64,000 bases of DNA from Hungatella sp. UBA7603 (GCA_002478865.1 DLJZ01000008.1:62001-126000), one strand, 5' to 3'; positions 1 through 7,614 are shown, counted from the first letter of the stretch. The notes: generated by a model from the sequence alone, not told the origin. Numbers and translations: made by a program.

Positions 1-408
1 AGACGGATTCATATCAAGTGCCTCCATTTGTTCCATTAGCTCCTTACGAAAAGAAAGGATTTTAGGCTGGCGGCCGTCAACTGCCCCTCTGGCAGTGCGG
101 AGAAAGTTTTCCAGTGTAATACCAGGAATTTCTTCGGGCACCTGGAAGGATAAAAAGAGTCCAGCTCTTGCCCTGGCATCTGCTTTCTCTTCTGTAATAT
201 CTTTGCCCTCGAATAAAATACTACCCCGCCTTATGGTAAATCTTGGATCCCCCATAACAGTGGAAACAAGGGTGGATTTTCCAGTTCCGTTAGGGCCCAT
301 GAGGACATGAAGCTCTCCCGGATTCACTTTTAAGTTTACTCCATCTAAAATTACTTTATCTTCAACAGATACACATAAATCTACAATTTCAAGCAATGGT
401 TTGCTCAT
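1..408 (-). CDS. sufC: Fe-S cluster assembly ATPase SufC (partial, N-terminal part)
   Basis: ABC-type ATPase of the SUF system, which drives SufB/SufD during iron-sulfur cluster assembly in the cytosol. The frame runs leftward from an ATG at 406-408 and is cut by the window edge after about 136 residues. The start MSKPLLEIVDL is typical. The Walker A motif GPNGTGKST lies near residue 46. The Q-loop region (FLSFQVPEEIPGI) contains the SufC-type Q-x-P that separates this family from transport ATPases. The signature and Walker B motifs lie outside the window. SufB/SufD would be expected further left. An inverted repeat at 487-501 lies in its promoter region. Confidence 0.93.
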   Translation of the reverse strand, partial: MSKPLLEIVDLCVSVEDKVILDGVNLKVNPGELHVLMGPNGTGKSTLVSTVMGDPRFTIRRGSILFEGKDITEEKADARARAGLFLSFQVPEEIPGITLENFLRTARGAVDGRQPKILSFRKELMEQMEALDMNPS

Positions 409-826
409 ATTTTTCAGCCTCCTTTATGCCTTATTTCAGGCAATTACAGGGTTAGAACATGCTAACTAACCTTTCATAATAATACTATACCTTTTTGGTA
501 TGAATTACAAGCCTTAATTTCGATTTTGTGCAATCTTTCCCAAAAAAATTACCATTTCGAGATACCTTTTTAAATTTTCCATAACAATACGGGGAAGTAA
601 CTTAAGAAAAGAATGGAAAAGTTATGAAGATTATGGCCATTACAGCCTGAACTGCAGCCATTGCACAAACGTACTTAGCGCAAACGTACATTGCCAAGGA
701 GATTTGGAACATGCAGCAGGGACAAGGGAGATTTCGCTAAGGTTGAATTGCTTATGCTTATATAGAACATATTGGCTATGATTAACAGTGTTTTCGTAGT
801 CAGCATTGATGGAGCAGAAATAATAG
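409..826. other. Intergenic stretch without a convincing gene
   Basis: This holds the sufC promoter side, then AT-rich sequence. The only structured elements seen are the inverted repeat at 487-501 and two near-identical 12-mers, GC(A/G)CAAACGTAC, at 663-674 and 678-689. Short frames on both strands (up to 61 codons) lack ribosome binding sites and resemble nothing I know. Confidence 0.5.
487..501. promoter_or_regulatory. Inverted repeat in the sufC promoter region
   Basis: ATACC-N5-GGTAT is a perfect 5-bp inverted repeat with a 5-nt spacer, about 80 nt upstream of the sufC ATG. Read leftward, it overlaps plausible promoter hexamers (TTGTAA then TATAGT, spacing shorter than ideal). Rrf2-family Fe-S regulators bind short inverted repeats in such positions, so it could be an operator. 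No regulator gene is visible in the window to support this. Confidence 0.3.
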
Positions 827-897
827 AAAGGTACCTTTTAAAAAATATATTGACAAACAAATAAGGTACCTGTATAATCAGATGAGTAAGGTACCTT
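827..897. promoter_or_regulatory. Three GGTACC palindromic operators
   Basis: AAAGGTACCTTT (827-838), AGGTACCT (864-871) and AAGGTACCTT (888-897) are three palindromes with the same core. Their centres are 35 and 25 bp apart. They lie upstream of, within and just downstream of the consensus promoter of the MarR gene, the layout expected of an autorepressor operator set. Binding by the adjacent MarR protein is inferred. Confidence 0.7.
850..878 (+). promoter_or_regulatory. Strong sigma-A promoter of the MarR-MATE unit
   Basis: TTGACA at 850-855 and TATAAT at 873-878 are both perfect consensus hexamers with an ideal 17-bp spacer. The spacer contains the palindrome AGGTACCT (864-871). A regulator bound there would occlude RNA polymerase, which suggests a strong promoter held off by repression. 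Confidence 0.85.
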
Positions 898-930
898 TAG
901 AAAATTTCGTATAATAAAAGAGGAATGTAT

Positions 931-1452
931 ATGCAAGAAAAAAAATTTGATTTAATTATGCAATTGACACGTGTTGAATGGTTACTTCATAAATATCACC
1001 AACAAAACCATATGAATTTTGGACCGATGGCAGATCCTCGTAAAGGACAGGGAAGAATTTTAAGTATTCTTAAAATGAAACCTGAAATCAGCCAAAAGGA
1101 ATTATCATATTTACTTGAAATGAGACCACAATCCATGGGGGAGCTTCTTACAAAACTTGAAAAGAAGGGATATATAAGTAGGACACCATCGGAAACAGAT
1201 CGTAGAGTATTAAACATCAAGTTGACAAAAGAAGGAGAAGAAGCAACAGCAGAATCAACGGAACCGGAATTTAGCTTCGACCAGGTGTTTGAATGTTTGA
1301 ATGATGAAGAACAACAAAATTTGAGTTGTTATTTGGATAGAATTATTATGTCATTGGAGACACAGGTGGAGGATGAAAATTCAGAGCCCGACTTTGATCC
1401 GCGTGCGCGAGGTAGAAATCCGTTTGAAGGGTTAGGTGGTCCCCGATTCTAA
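931..1452 (+). CDS. MarR-family transcriptional regulator
   Basis: Winged helix-turn-helix regulator of the MarR family, probably a dimeric repressor of its own gene and of the downstream MATE exporter. The core around residues 40-105 shows ILSILKMKPEISQKELSYLL followed by the recognition helix (MRPQSMGELLTKLEKKGYI) and the wing with the family hallmark SETDRRV. The C-terminus (about 30 residues, acidic then Arg/Gly-rich) is longer than in minimal MarR proteins. ATG 931 is preferred over ATG 925 because AGAGG (919-923) sits 7 nt before 931 and would touch 925. Three GGTACC palindromes overlap its promoter, supporting autoregulation. Confidence 0.85.
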   Translation: MQEKKFDLIMQLTRVEWLLHKYHQQNHMNFGPMADPRKGQGRILSILKMKPEISQKELSYLLEMRPQSMGELLTKLEKKGYISRTPSETDRRVLNIKLTKEGEEATAESTEPEFSFDQVFECLNDEEQQNLSCYLDRIIMSLETQVEDENSEPDFDPRARGRNPFEGLGGPRF

Positions 1453-1516
1453 GATAGAGGAAAAGGGAATAGGCAGAATCAAATCATGAGTAATTAGTTT
1501 TGCAGCATAGGATATG

Positions 1517-1562
1517 AAGGCGTTGCGCAAATGACATATAAGGTCAGCGCCTTTATTTTTTT
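1517..1562 (+). terminator. Hairpin with T-tract between the MarR and MATE genes
   Basis: AAGGCGTTG (1517-1525) pairs with CAGCGCCTT (1545-1553) with one G-U pair, and is followed by TATTTTTTT. It resembles an intrinsic terminator. As it lies between the regulator and the exporter it may partly terminate the transcript, or the exporter may have its own start. Confidence 0.6.
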
Positions 1563-1604
1563 GCGCCAATTTTTGCGCAAAATGATTAGAAAGGAGTTTT
1601 TATT

Positions 1605-2975
1605 ATGGAAAATATGGATGAAAAATCACTTTATTATTTAGAGAAGGCGCCTGTTTCAAAGGCGATTATGCACATGGTAATCCCAATGATGTTAAGCTTT
1701 ATTGCTACCATTATTTATAATATTACAGATGCTTATTTTATTGGAAAGCTGAATAATACTGCAATGATGGCTTCCGTGACTTTGGCATTACCGTTTTCAT
1801 GTGTTCTGATGGCATTTGGACATTTGTTTGGCGTTGGTTCAGGTACATTCATTTCAAGACTTTTAGGTGAAAAGAACATTGACCGTGCCAAACAAGTCAG
1901 TTCCATTAATTTCTGGTCATCAATGATGATTGGTGTTGTATTTATGGCAATTTGTCTACCGTTTTTATCCTCCATTTTGGGAATATTAGGAGCTGACGGA
2001 GAGACGTTTGTTCATACAAAGAACTATCTCTTGATGTTCGTAATTGGTTCACCATTTGTCATTGCCAGTATCTCTCTCGAAGAAGCAGTTAGGGCGGAGG
2101 GAGCATCCACAGCATCAATGATTGGTATGATATCAGGAGTTGTAATCAATATTGTATTGAATCCGATTTTTATTTTTGTACTTCACATGAATGTTATGGG
2201 ATCTGCATTAGCTACAGTTCTCGGTAACGTTACATCAGTAGGCTGGTATATGTATTATCTTCAGAAAAAAAGTAGTGTCCAGAGTATATCAATAAAAGAA
2301 TTTAAGCCTAGTAAGGAGATTTTTGCGAATATCCTCAAAGTTGGTATTTCAGCATTTTTACTAGACGGGTTTATGGTAATCACCAGCTTGTTATATAACA
2401 ATTATTCGATGATTTATGGAGATAGTGTTGTGGCTGGATTTGGTATCTCTCAAAGAATCATTCAGATTATTGATTTCATTAGTATGAGCTTTGCCATGGG
2501 AACCGTTCCTTTAATTGCTTATGCATATTCATCGCAAAACAACAAGAGATTAATGGATATTATTAAGAAAACGATCGTGTATATGCTTGGTATTATAATA
2601 ACAATGTCAGTAATTTTGCTAACCTTGAAATCACAGGTTATTGGAATCTTTAGTATTGATCCAAAGGTAATAGGTATTGGACAACAAATTCTGTTAGCAC
2701 AGCTTTGCTCTACCGTCTTTGCCGCATTATCAGGTCTATTTACAGGAATATTCCAGGCGTTTGGAACGGCTGTTCAAGCAACTGTAATGTCAATCCTTCG
2801 TGGTTTGATTTTCATACCAATTCTTATAATTGGAAATATGCTTTTTGCAGTGAATGGTGTTATTTGGGCTATGACTCTATCCGAAGGAATAACTGCTGTG
2901 GTAGGAATCGTCCTTTGGATCGGAATTAGAGAAAAGATATTGAAGCATTTGTTGGTGATTCAAGAGCATGAATAA
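1605..2975 (+). CDS. MATE family multidrug efflux transporter
   Basis: A 456-residue polytopic membrane protein of the MATE (MOP superfamily) class, which exports cationic drugs or metabolites using Na+ or H+ gradients. The N-terminal half begins APVSKAIMHMVIPMMLSFIATIIYNITDAYFIGKL, here broken into its key signs: a conserved P in helix 1 and the N-x-x-D-x-x-F-I-G segment of MepA-like proteins. About 12 hydrophobic segments are visible and the length is normal. AAGGAG lies 8-9 nt upstream of ATG 1605. It follows a MarR regulator by about 150 bp with a hairpin between, so it is the likely regulatory target. The substrate cannot be read from sequence. Confidence 0.88.
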   Translation: MENMDEKSLYYLEKAPVSKAIMHMVIPMMLSFIATIIYNITDAYFIGKLNNTAMMASVTLALPFSCVLMAFGHLFGVGSGTFISRLLGEKNIDRAKQVSSINFWSSMMIGVVFMAICLPFLSSILGILGADGETFVHTKNYLLMFVIGSPFVIASISLEEAVRAEGASTASMIGMISGVVINIVLNPIFIFVLHMNVMGSALATVLGNVTSVGWYMYYLQKKSSVQSISIKEFKPSKEIFANILKVGISAFLLDGFMVITSLLYNNYSMIYGDSVVAGFGISQRIIQIIDFISMSFAMGTVPLIAYAYSSQNNKRLMDIIKKTIVYMLGIIITMSVILLTLKSQVIGIFSIDPKVIGIGQQILLAQLCSTVFAALSGLFTGIFQAFGTAVQATVMSILRGLIFIPILIIGNMLFAVNGVIWAMTLSEGITAVVGIVLWIGIREKILKHLLVIQEHE

Positions 2976-3100
2976 AAAAAAGAAAAAATAATTTTAGAAC
3001 ATTTAAGATGCTTAAATTAATAAAAAAGTAGGGATTAATATATGGACATAGAGAACTCCTTATAAAAAATCCTATAATGCATATTAATGGAGATGAGAAA

Positions 3101-3187
3101 ATGGAAAGTGACGCAGATAGTAGTAATGAAATTACAAATAACATAATTGAAGGAACTTTCCATTCTGCTTGTTTTAGAGGAGTATAA
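3101..3187 (+). pseudogene. Possible remnant of an ABC-transporter ATPase TOBE domain
   Basis: A 28-codon frame with GGAG 9-12 nt before its ATG. The stretch NNIIEGTFHSACFRG resembles the start of a TOBE domain (N-x-I-x-G-x(6)-F-x-G) at the C-terminus of transport ATPases. It has no ATPase upstream and ends in a stop 42 nt before the CorA gene. It is either a decayed remnant or a chance likeness. Nothing else is recognisable between 2976 and 3228. Confidence 0.2.
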
Positions 3188-3228
3188 GAAAGAATTCCTT
3201 CAGTAAAGAAATTATGGAGGTATTCTTA

Positions 3229-4158
3229 ATGCTTGAAATTTTAAAAACTGTAAATAAAAAAATACTACAAACGAATGAGTTTGAGGAAGGCTCTTGGGTA
3301 AATCTGTTGAATCCAAGTGGTGCGGAGCTAGATAGAGTAAGTAGTAGCTTAAACATTGAAATGGATTTTTTAAAAGCGGCATTGGATGAAGAAGAAAGAG
3401 CAAGAATCGAAACTTTGAATGATCAAACATTGATAACAATAGATATACCAATTGTTGAAAGTGTAGCTGGAAAAGTATTATATATTACCATTCCTCTTGC
3501 AATCATTTTAAAGAATCAATTGATAATTACGGTATGTCTCAAAGATAACATCCTACTTAATGATTTTAAAAATAACAAGATCACAACATTTTGTACACAA
3601 TTTAAAACAAGATTTGTTTTGCAAATCCTACTTAAAAATGCAAATTGCTATTTGCACTATTTACGTAACATCGACAAAACAAGTAGTGATTTGGAGCAGC
3701 ATTTGTATCAATCAATGAAAAACAATGAGCTAATAAAGATGCTACAATTAGAAAAGAGTTTGGTTTATTTCTCAACATCATTGAAATCAAATGAAATGGT
3801 CTTAGAGAAGTTGATGAAGTATGAATATGTGAAATATTATCCGGAAGATGAAGAACTTTTAGAAGATGTAATGATTGAGAACAAGCAGGCGATAGAGATG
3901 GCACATATCTATAGCAATGTACTATCTGGGACTATGGGTACAGTTGCTTCGTTGATTTCAAATAATTTAAATATAGTAATGAAAGTATTAACATCAATAA
4001 CGATAGTAATGGCAATACCTACGATGATATCAAGTTTCTTTGGTATGAATGTTGTGATGCCACTAACACTACAATATTCATTTTGGATTATCGTTGGTTT
4101 CTCGGTAATTATCAGTAGCATAGTAGGGTTTGTTTTATATAAGAAAAAATTATTTTAA
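3229..4158 (+). CDS. CorA-family divalent cation channel
   Basis: Pentameric Mg2+/Co2+-type channel of the CorA (2-TM-GxN) family in the cytoplasmic membrane. The C-terminus has two transmembrane segments (about residues 243-266 and 278-301). The signature GMN follows the first (SSFFGMNVVMP), and a short basic tail (YKKKLF) follows the second. The N-terminal alpha/beta part (EEGSWVNLLNPSGAELDRV) and a long helical stalk match the family; about 309 residues is normal. The open frame begins at ATG 3214, but that ATG is inside the ribosome binding site ATGGAGG, so ATG 3229 (MLEILKTV) is chosen. It stands alone, followed by a strong hairpin. Confidence 0.9.
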   Translation: MLEILKTVNKKILQTNEFEEGSWVNLLNPSGAELDRVSSSLNIEMDFLKAALDEEERARIETLNDQTLITIDIPIVESVAGKVLYITIPLAIILKNQLIITVCLKDNILLNDFKNNKITTFCTQFKTRFVLQILLKNANCYLHYLRNIDKTSSDLEQHLYQSMKNNELIKMLQLEKSLVYFSTSLKSNEMVLEKLMKYEYVKYYPEDEELLEDVMIENKQAIEMAHIYSNVLSGTMGTVASLISNNLNIVMKVLTSITIVMAIPTMISSFFGMNVVMPLTLQYSFWIIVGFSVIISSIVGFVLYKKKLF

Positions 4159-4229
4159 TAGCCATTAAGTAGGGGAATTAAAGTTAAAGGCATCTAAGCA
4201 CTAACGAATAACAGATTGGTGAATATGAA

Positions 4230-4261
4230 ACCACCTGCAATTTATATGGATTGCAGGTGGT
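4230..4261 (+). terminator. Hairpin after the CorA gene
   Basis: ACCACCTGCAAT (4230-4241) and ATTGCAGGTGGT (4250-4261) form a perfect 12-bp stem with an 8-nt loop. It is followed by AAAATACTTTT. Its place 70 nt after the CorA stop fits a terminator, although the T-run is weak. Confidence 0.65.
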
Positions 4262-4317
4262 AAAATACTTTTATATGCACTCAAAAATCTTGGCACTGTA
4301 ATATTGCACAAAGATAC

Positions 4318-4346
4318 TTTACAACAGAATCAATATATGGTAATGT
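4318..4346 (+). promoter_or_regulatory. Promoter of the LacI-family gene
   Basis: TTTACA (4318-4323), a 17-bp spacer and TAATGT (4341-4346) make a moderate promoter. The operator at 4353-4366 lies right at the expected transcription start, consistent with autorepression. Confidence 0.5.
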
Positions 4347-4352
4347 GATATG

Positions 4353-4366
4353 TGTAACCGGTTACA
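4353..4366. promoter_or_regulatory. LacI-type operator, copy 1
   Basis: TGTAACCGGTTACA is a perfect 14-bp palindrome with the central CG typical of LacI-family operators. It lies 17 nt before the regulator's own ATG and is identical to the site before deoC. It also satisfies the looser CcpA cre pattern, so joint catabolite control is possible. Confidence 0.8.
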
Positions 4367-4382
4367 TAAAGGAGAGTCATAC

Positions 4383-5396
4383 ATGAACATACGGGATATC
4401 GCAAAGAAGGCAGGAGTTTCCTCTGCAACAGTTTCCAGGGTGATTAACGAGTCTGGATACGTAAAGGAGGAAACAAAGCAGAAAGTATTGGCCGCCATTG
4501 AAGAAACCAACTTTGTCCCTAACGCAATTGCCAGAAGTTTAAGCATTAATGATTCTTCCAGCATTGGAGTGATTGTCCCGGATATTGCCAATGAGTTTTT
4601 CTCAAGCATTATCAGTGGAATGGGAGAGATGGCCTCCGAAGCTCAGTATAACATTGTTTTGTATGATACTGGTGAGATGCTAGAAAGAGAGCATCAATGC
4701 CTGCAGTTGGCAGAACGGCAGAGACTTTCCGGTCTTATTATCACTCCGGTATCTGAGCTTGATATGGAGACCAGAGATAAGCTAGTTCAATTTGAAGATA
4801 AGGGGATTCCAATTGTCTTAGTTGACCGAAACATCAAAAATTCCAACTTTGATGGTGTATTTGTTAAAAATGTCGAAGCGGCATACAAGGGAGTGGAGGC
4901 ACTCATCGGCGCAGGACATAAGAAAATTGCTATTATCAAAGGCCCAAGCTCTTCCATGCCTGGAAAGGATCGCTTTAAAGGCTATAAGACTGCCTTACAA
5001 GATCACGGCATAACGCTTAATAAGGAATATGTGGTATCCGGAGATTTTAAGATTATGAAGGCTTACGAACAGACCAGGATTTTATTAGATTTACCTGATC
5101 CGCCCACTGCAATCTTTGCTTCCAATAACCAGACGAGTCTTGGAGTTCTTAAATATTTAACTGAACATAAACTGCAACTTGGAAGGGATATTTCCATCGT
5201 TGGGTTTGATCAGATAGAATCCCTTAAAATCATTGATTACAAACTTTCCACCATAGAGCGAGATGCAAAAAGGCAGGGGTATGAGGCTATGAGTATGCTC
5301 ATTGACAAGTTATCCAGCAAAGAAAGCAAAAGTACCGGAAATAAGAGGTACGTTCCATATCAGGTGGTATTGCGCGGATCAGAAAGTATAAAATAA
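4383..5396 (+). CDS. LacI-family repressor of the deoC-rbsK-rbsD operon (RbsR-like)
   Basis: A 337-residue LacI/GalR regulator. The N-terminal headpiece (MNIRDIAKKAGVSSATVSRVIN, residues 1-22) is the canonical helix-turn-helix, followed by the hinge helix at about 45-58. The periplasmic-binding-like effector domain follows (SSSIGVIVPDIANEFFS, then LVDRNI and SIVGFDQIE). ATG 4383 is chosen over an upstream in-frame ATG at 4350 because AAAGGAG lies 10 nt upstream and the headpiece begins there. Identical operators lie before this gene and before deoC. The effector is probably ribose, deoxyribose or a phosphate of one, inferred from the neighbours. Confidence 0.9.
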   Translation: MNIRDIAKKAGVSSATVSRVINESGYVKEETKQKVLAAIEETNFVPNAIARSLSINDSSSIGVIVPDIANEFFSSIISGMGEMASEAQYNIVLYDTGEMLEREHQCLQLAERQRLSGLIITPVSELDMETRDKLVQFEDKGIPIVLVDRNIKNSNFDGVFVKNVEAAYKGVEALIGAGHKKIAIIKGPSSSMPGKDRFKGYKTALQDHGITLNKEYVVSGDFKIMKAYEQTRILLDLPDPPTAIFASNNQTSLGVLKYLTEHKLQLGRDISIVGFDQIESLKIIDYKLSTIERDAKRQGYEAMSMLIDKLSSKESKSTGNKRYVPYQVVLRGSESIK

Positions 5397-5428
5397 GCTG
5401 CAAGTAGCAGTTTATTTTTCCTCTCGTA

Positions 5429-5442
5429 TGTAACCGGTTACA
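5429..5442. promoter_or_regulatory. LacI-type operator, copy 2 (deoC promoter)
   Basis: Second exact copy of TGTAACCGGTTACA, 50 nt upstream of the deoC ATG. A -10-like TACTAT follows at 5454-5459, so the operator covers the -35 region, where a bound repressor would exclude polymerase. Confidence 0.82.
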
Positions 5443-5491
5443 TATTGAAAGGATACTATAAACCAACAATTGAAATGTCAGGAGAAATATT

Positions 5492-6127
5492 ATGAATTTA
5501 GCAAGTATGATAGACCACACCATGTTAAAGGCGGATGCTACCACAGACACCATTAAAAAGTATTGCAAAGAAGCCAGGGAATACGGCTTTGCATCGGTTT
5601 GTGTCAACACCTGTCAGGTTCCTCTTGCAGCAGAGGAATTAAAAGGTAGTGAAGTGGGTGTTTGTTGTGTGGTGGGGTTTCCTCTTGGAGCCATGCTTTC
5701 CAAGGCAAAAGCTTATGAGGCCATGGAAGCCGTAAACACTGGTGCAACTGAAGTGGATATGGTAATCGACATCGGGGCATTGAAAGATCAGAATTATGAT
5801 TTGGTGAGAAACGATATCAAAGGGGTAGTAGAGGCTTCTCAGGGAAGAGTTGTAAAAGTTATTTTGGAAACATGTCTCTTAACGAAAGAAGAGATTATCA
5901 AAGTTTGCGAACTTTCCGTTGAGGCTGGTGCAGACTTTGTGAAAACCTCTACAGGCTTTAGTACAAATGGAGCTGTGGTTGAAGATGTGGCCTTGATGAA
6001 GCAAACCGTAGGAACAAGAGCAAAGGTAAAGGCCAGCGGAGGAATCCGTACAAGGGAAGAAGCACTGGCAATGATAGAAGCTGGTGCAGATAGAATCGGA
6101 GCAGGAAATGGAATCTTGCTGCTCTAA
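5492..6127 (+). CDS. deoC: Deoxyribose-phosphate aldolase
   Basis: Cytosolic class I aldolase that splits 2-deoxy-D-ribose 5-phosphate into glyceraldehyde 3-phosphate and acetaldehyde. Its 211 residues are a normal length for the short DeoC form. It begins MNLASMIDHTMLKADAT with the family IDHTxLK signature. The Schiff-base lysine motif is DFVKTSTGF and the proton-relay lysine motif is VKASGGIRT. AGGAG lies 8 nt before ATG 5492. First gene of deoC-rbsK-rbsD, with only 14 nt to rbsK. Repression by the adjacent LacI protein is indicated by the shared operator. Together with the kinase it would let the cell use free deoxyribose or nucleoside sugars. Confidence 0.95.
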   Translation: MNLASMIDHTMLKADATTDTIKKYCKEAREYGFASVCVNTCQVPLAAEELKGSEVGVCCVVGFPLGAMLSKAKAYEAMEAVNTGATEVDMVIDIGALKDQNYDLVRNDIKGVVEASQGRVVKVILETCLLTKEEIIKVCELSVEAGADFVKTSTGFSTNGAVVEDVALMKQTVGTRAKVKASGGIRTREEALAMIEAGADRIGAGNGILLL

Positions 6128-6141
6128 AAAGGAGAAAAGGT

Positions 6142-7089
6142 ATGGGGAAGAAGGTTACAGTTTTTGGTAGTTTCGTAGTGGATCTTATGGGAAGGTGCCC
6201 TCATCTTCCAGCACCGGGTGAGACCGTAAAGGGAAGCGTCTTTCAGATGGGGCCAGGGGGAAAGGGGTTTAACCAAGGAGTGGCAGCTCATAAGGCAGGG
6301 GCAGACGTTACCATGGTAACAAAGCTAGGAAGTGACGCGTTTGCAGAGGTAGCCTTAAGTACCATGAAACATCTGGGAATGAATGAAGAACGGATTTTTC
6401 ATACCGATGAAACAGAAACCGGTAGCGCACTAATCCTGGTAGATGAAAATACGGGGCAGAATCAAATCGTTGTAGTGCTTGGAGCCTGTGGTAAGATTAC
6501 AGATCATGAGGTGGAATCCCTGGCTGATTTACTGGATGAATCAAAATTCTTATTAACCCAGCTTGAGACGAATGTTTCAGCCGTAGAAAAAATTGTAGAT
6601 ATGGCTTACGAAAGAGGGGTAAACATCATTTTAAATACGGCTCCTGTTCAGCCAGTAAGCGATTTCGTTTTAAGTCGTGTGGACTTGATTACACCCAATG
6701 AGGTAGAAGCTGAAATCTTAACGGGCACGAAAGTCCATGATGTGGAAAGTGCCAGTACAGCAGCAGACTATTTCTTTGAAAAAGGTGTTAAAAATGTACT
6801 AATCACCATGGGAGGCAGTGGTGTATTCCTTGCTACCCCTCATAAGAGAGGTTTTCTTCCAGCTTACAAGGTAATGGCACTGGATACCACTGGAGCGGGA
6901 GATGCTTTTAATGGGGGGCTGACGGCAGCACTGTCAGAAGGAAAGGATTTATGGGAAGCATCCCAATTTGCCAATGCACTTGCAGCTATCTCGGTTCAGA
7001 GGCTGGGGACCACACTGTCTATGCCTAAACGGGAAGAAGTGGATGCCTTTATGAAGGAGCGGGGAAGGGGAGAGTGGATCTTATGTTAA
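6142..7089 (+). CDS. rbsK: PfkB-family ribokinase / deoxyribokinase
   Basis: A 315-residue carbohydrate kinase of the PfkB (ribokinase) family. It shows the N-terminal substrate signature MGPGGKGFNQGVAAHKAGA and the C-terminal ATP/anion-hole motif DTTGAGDAFNGGL with its catalytic Asp. Ribokinases phosphorylate D-ribose at O5. Its place right after deoC makes 2-deoxyribose an equally likely substrate, since a deoxyribokinase would feed DeoC directly; sequence alone does not decide. Start ATG 6142 has AAAGGAG upstream. It overlaps rbsD by 7 nt. Confidence 0.9.
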   Translation: MGKKVTVFGSFVVDLMGRCPHLPAPGETVKGSVFQMGPGGKGFNQGVAAHKAGADVTMVTKLGSDAFAEVALSTMKHLGMNEERIFHTDETETGSALILVDENTGQNQIVVVLGACGKITDHEVESLADLLDESKFLLTQLETNVSAVEKIVDMAYERGVNIILNTAPVQPVSDFVLSRVDLITPNEVEAEILTGTKVHDVESASTAADYFFEKGVKNVLITMGGSGVFLATPHKRGFLPAYKVMALDTTGAGDAFNGGLTAALSEGKDLWEASQFANALAAISVQRLGTTLSMPKREEVDAFMKERGRGEWILC

Positions 7090-7481
7090 AAACAGGAATA
7101 CTCCACCCACAGCTTGCAAGGGTGATGGCAGAACTTCGTCATATGGATATGCTTGTAATTGCAGACGCAGGATTACCCATACCAAAAGGAGTCGAGCGGG
7201 TGGACTTGGGCTGGAAGCCAGGATGTCCAAAGTATTTGGAAGTACTAGAAGAAATAGAAAAATATTTGATTACAGAAAAAGCCATCTTTGCAAAAGAAGC
7301 TTTAAGTGTAAGCCCGGAACTTCATGAAAAAGCCCTGGCTCTTTTACCTACTGGCATCCCAGTGGAATATATTCCTCATAAGGAATTAAAGAAGATGACG
7401 GAGGAAGCCAAAGCCATTGTTTTGACAGGAGAATTTACCGGATATACCAATGTAATCTTGATTTCCGGCTGCGCATATTAA
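7083..7481 (+). CDS. rbsD: D-ribose pyranase
   Basis: RbsD/FucU-type mutarotase that interconverts pyranose and furanose forms of ribose, supplying the furanose that ribokinase accepts. The start MLKTGILHPQLARVMAELRH with the active-site His and ADAGLPIP motif is diagnostic, and the C-terminus has the expected GEFTGYTNVILISG. It is about 132 residues. GTG 7074 is in frame, but ATG 7083, which overlaps the rbsK stop (ATGTTAA), sits 9 nt after GGGGAGAG and is preferred. Its presence argues that a pyranose sugar enters from outside, yet no rbsABC transporter is adjacent. Confidence 0.92.
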   Translation: MLKTGILHPQLARVMAELRHMDMLVIADAGLPIPKGVERVDLGWKPGCPKYLEVLEEIEKYLITEKAIFAKEALSVSPELHEKALALLPTGIPVEYIPHKELKKMTEEAKAIVLTGEFTGYTNVILISGCAY

Positions 7482-7535
7482 GGAATAGCAAAGGGGAGGG
7501 GAATTCCACTTTAATAATAAAATAGGATTAAATTA

Positions 7536-7592
7536 AATAACAGGTGTAAGAATAGCACAGCGTAAAGCTACGTCATTCTTACACCTGTTATT
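7536..7592. terminator. Long bidirectional hairpin between rbsD and the AraC gene
   Basis: An 18-nt arm (7536-7553) is perfectly complementary to 7575-7592. The 21-nt loop holds a further CGTA/TACG mini-stem (7561-7564, 7569-7572). It sits between convergent genes and has A-rich and T-rich flanks on the two sides, as a two-way terminator should. Confidence 0.75.
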
Positions 7593-7614
7593 TGTTGATG
7601 TGGAATCCTATATT

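Noticed and set aside
778..864. 28-codon frame overlapping the GGTACC operators
   Set aside because: No ribosome binding site, and it runs through the promoter and operators of the MarR gene.
5429..5442. Operator as a pure CcpA cre site
   Set aside because: It fits the loose cre pattern, but the exact duplication beside a LacI gene and its target favours the local repressor; dual use is left open.
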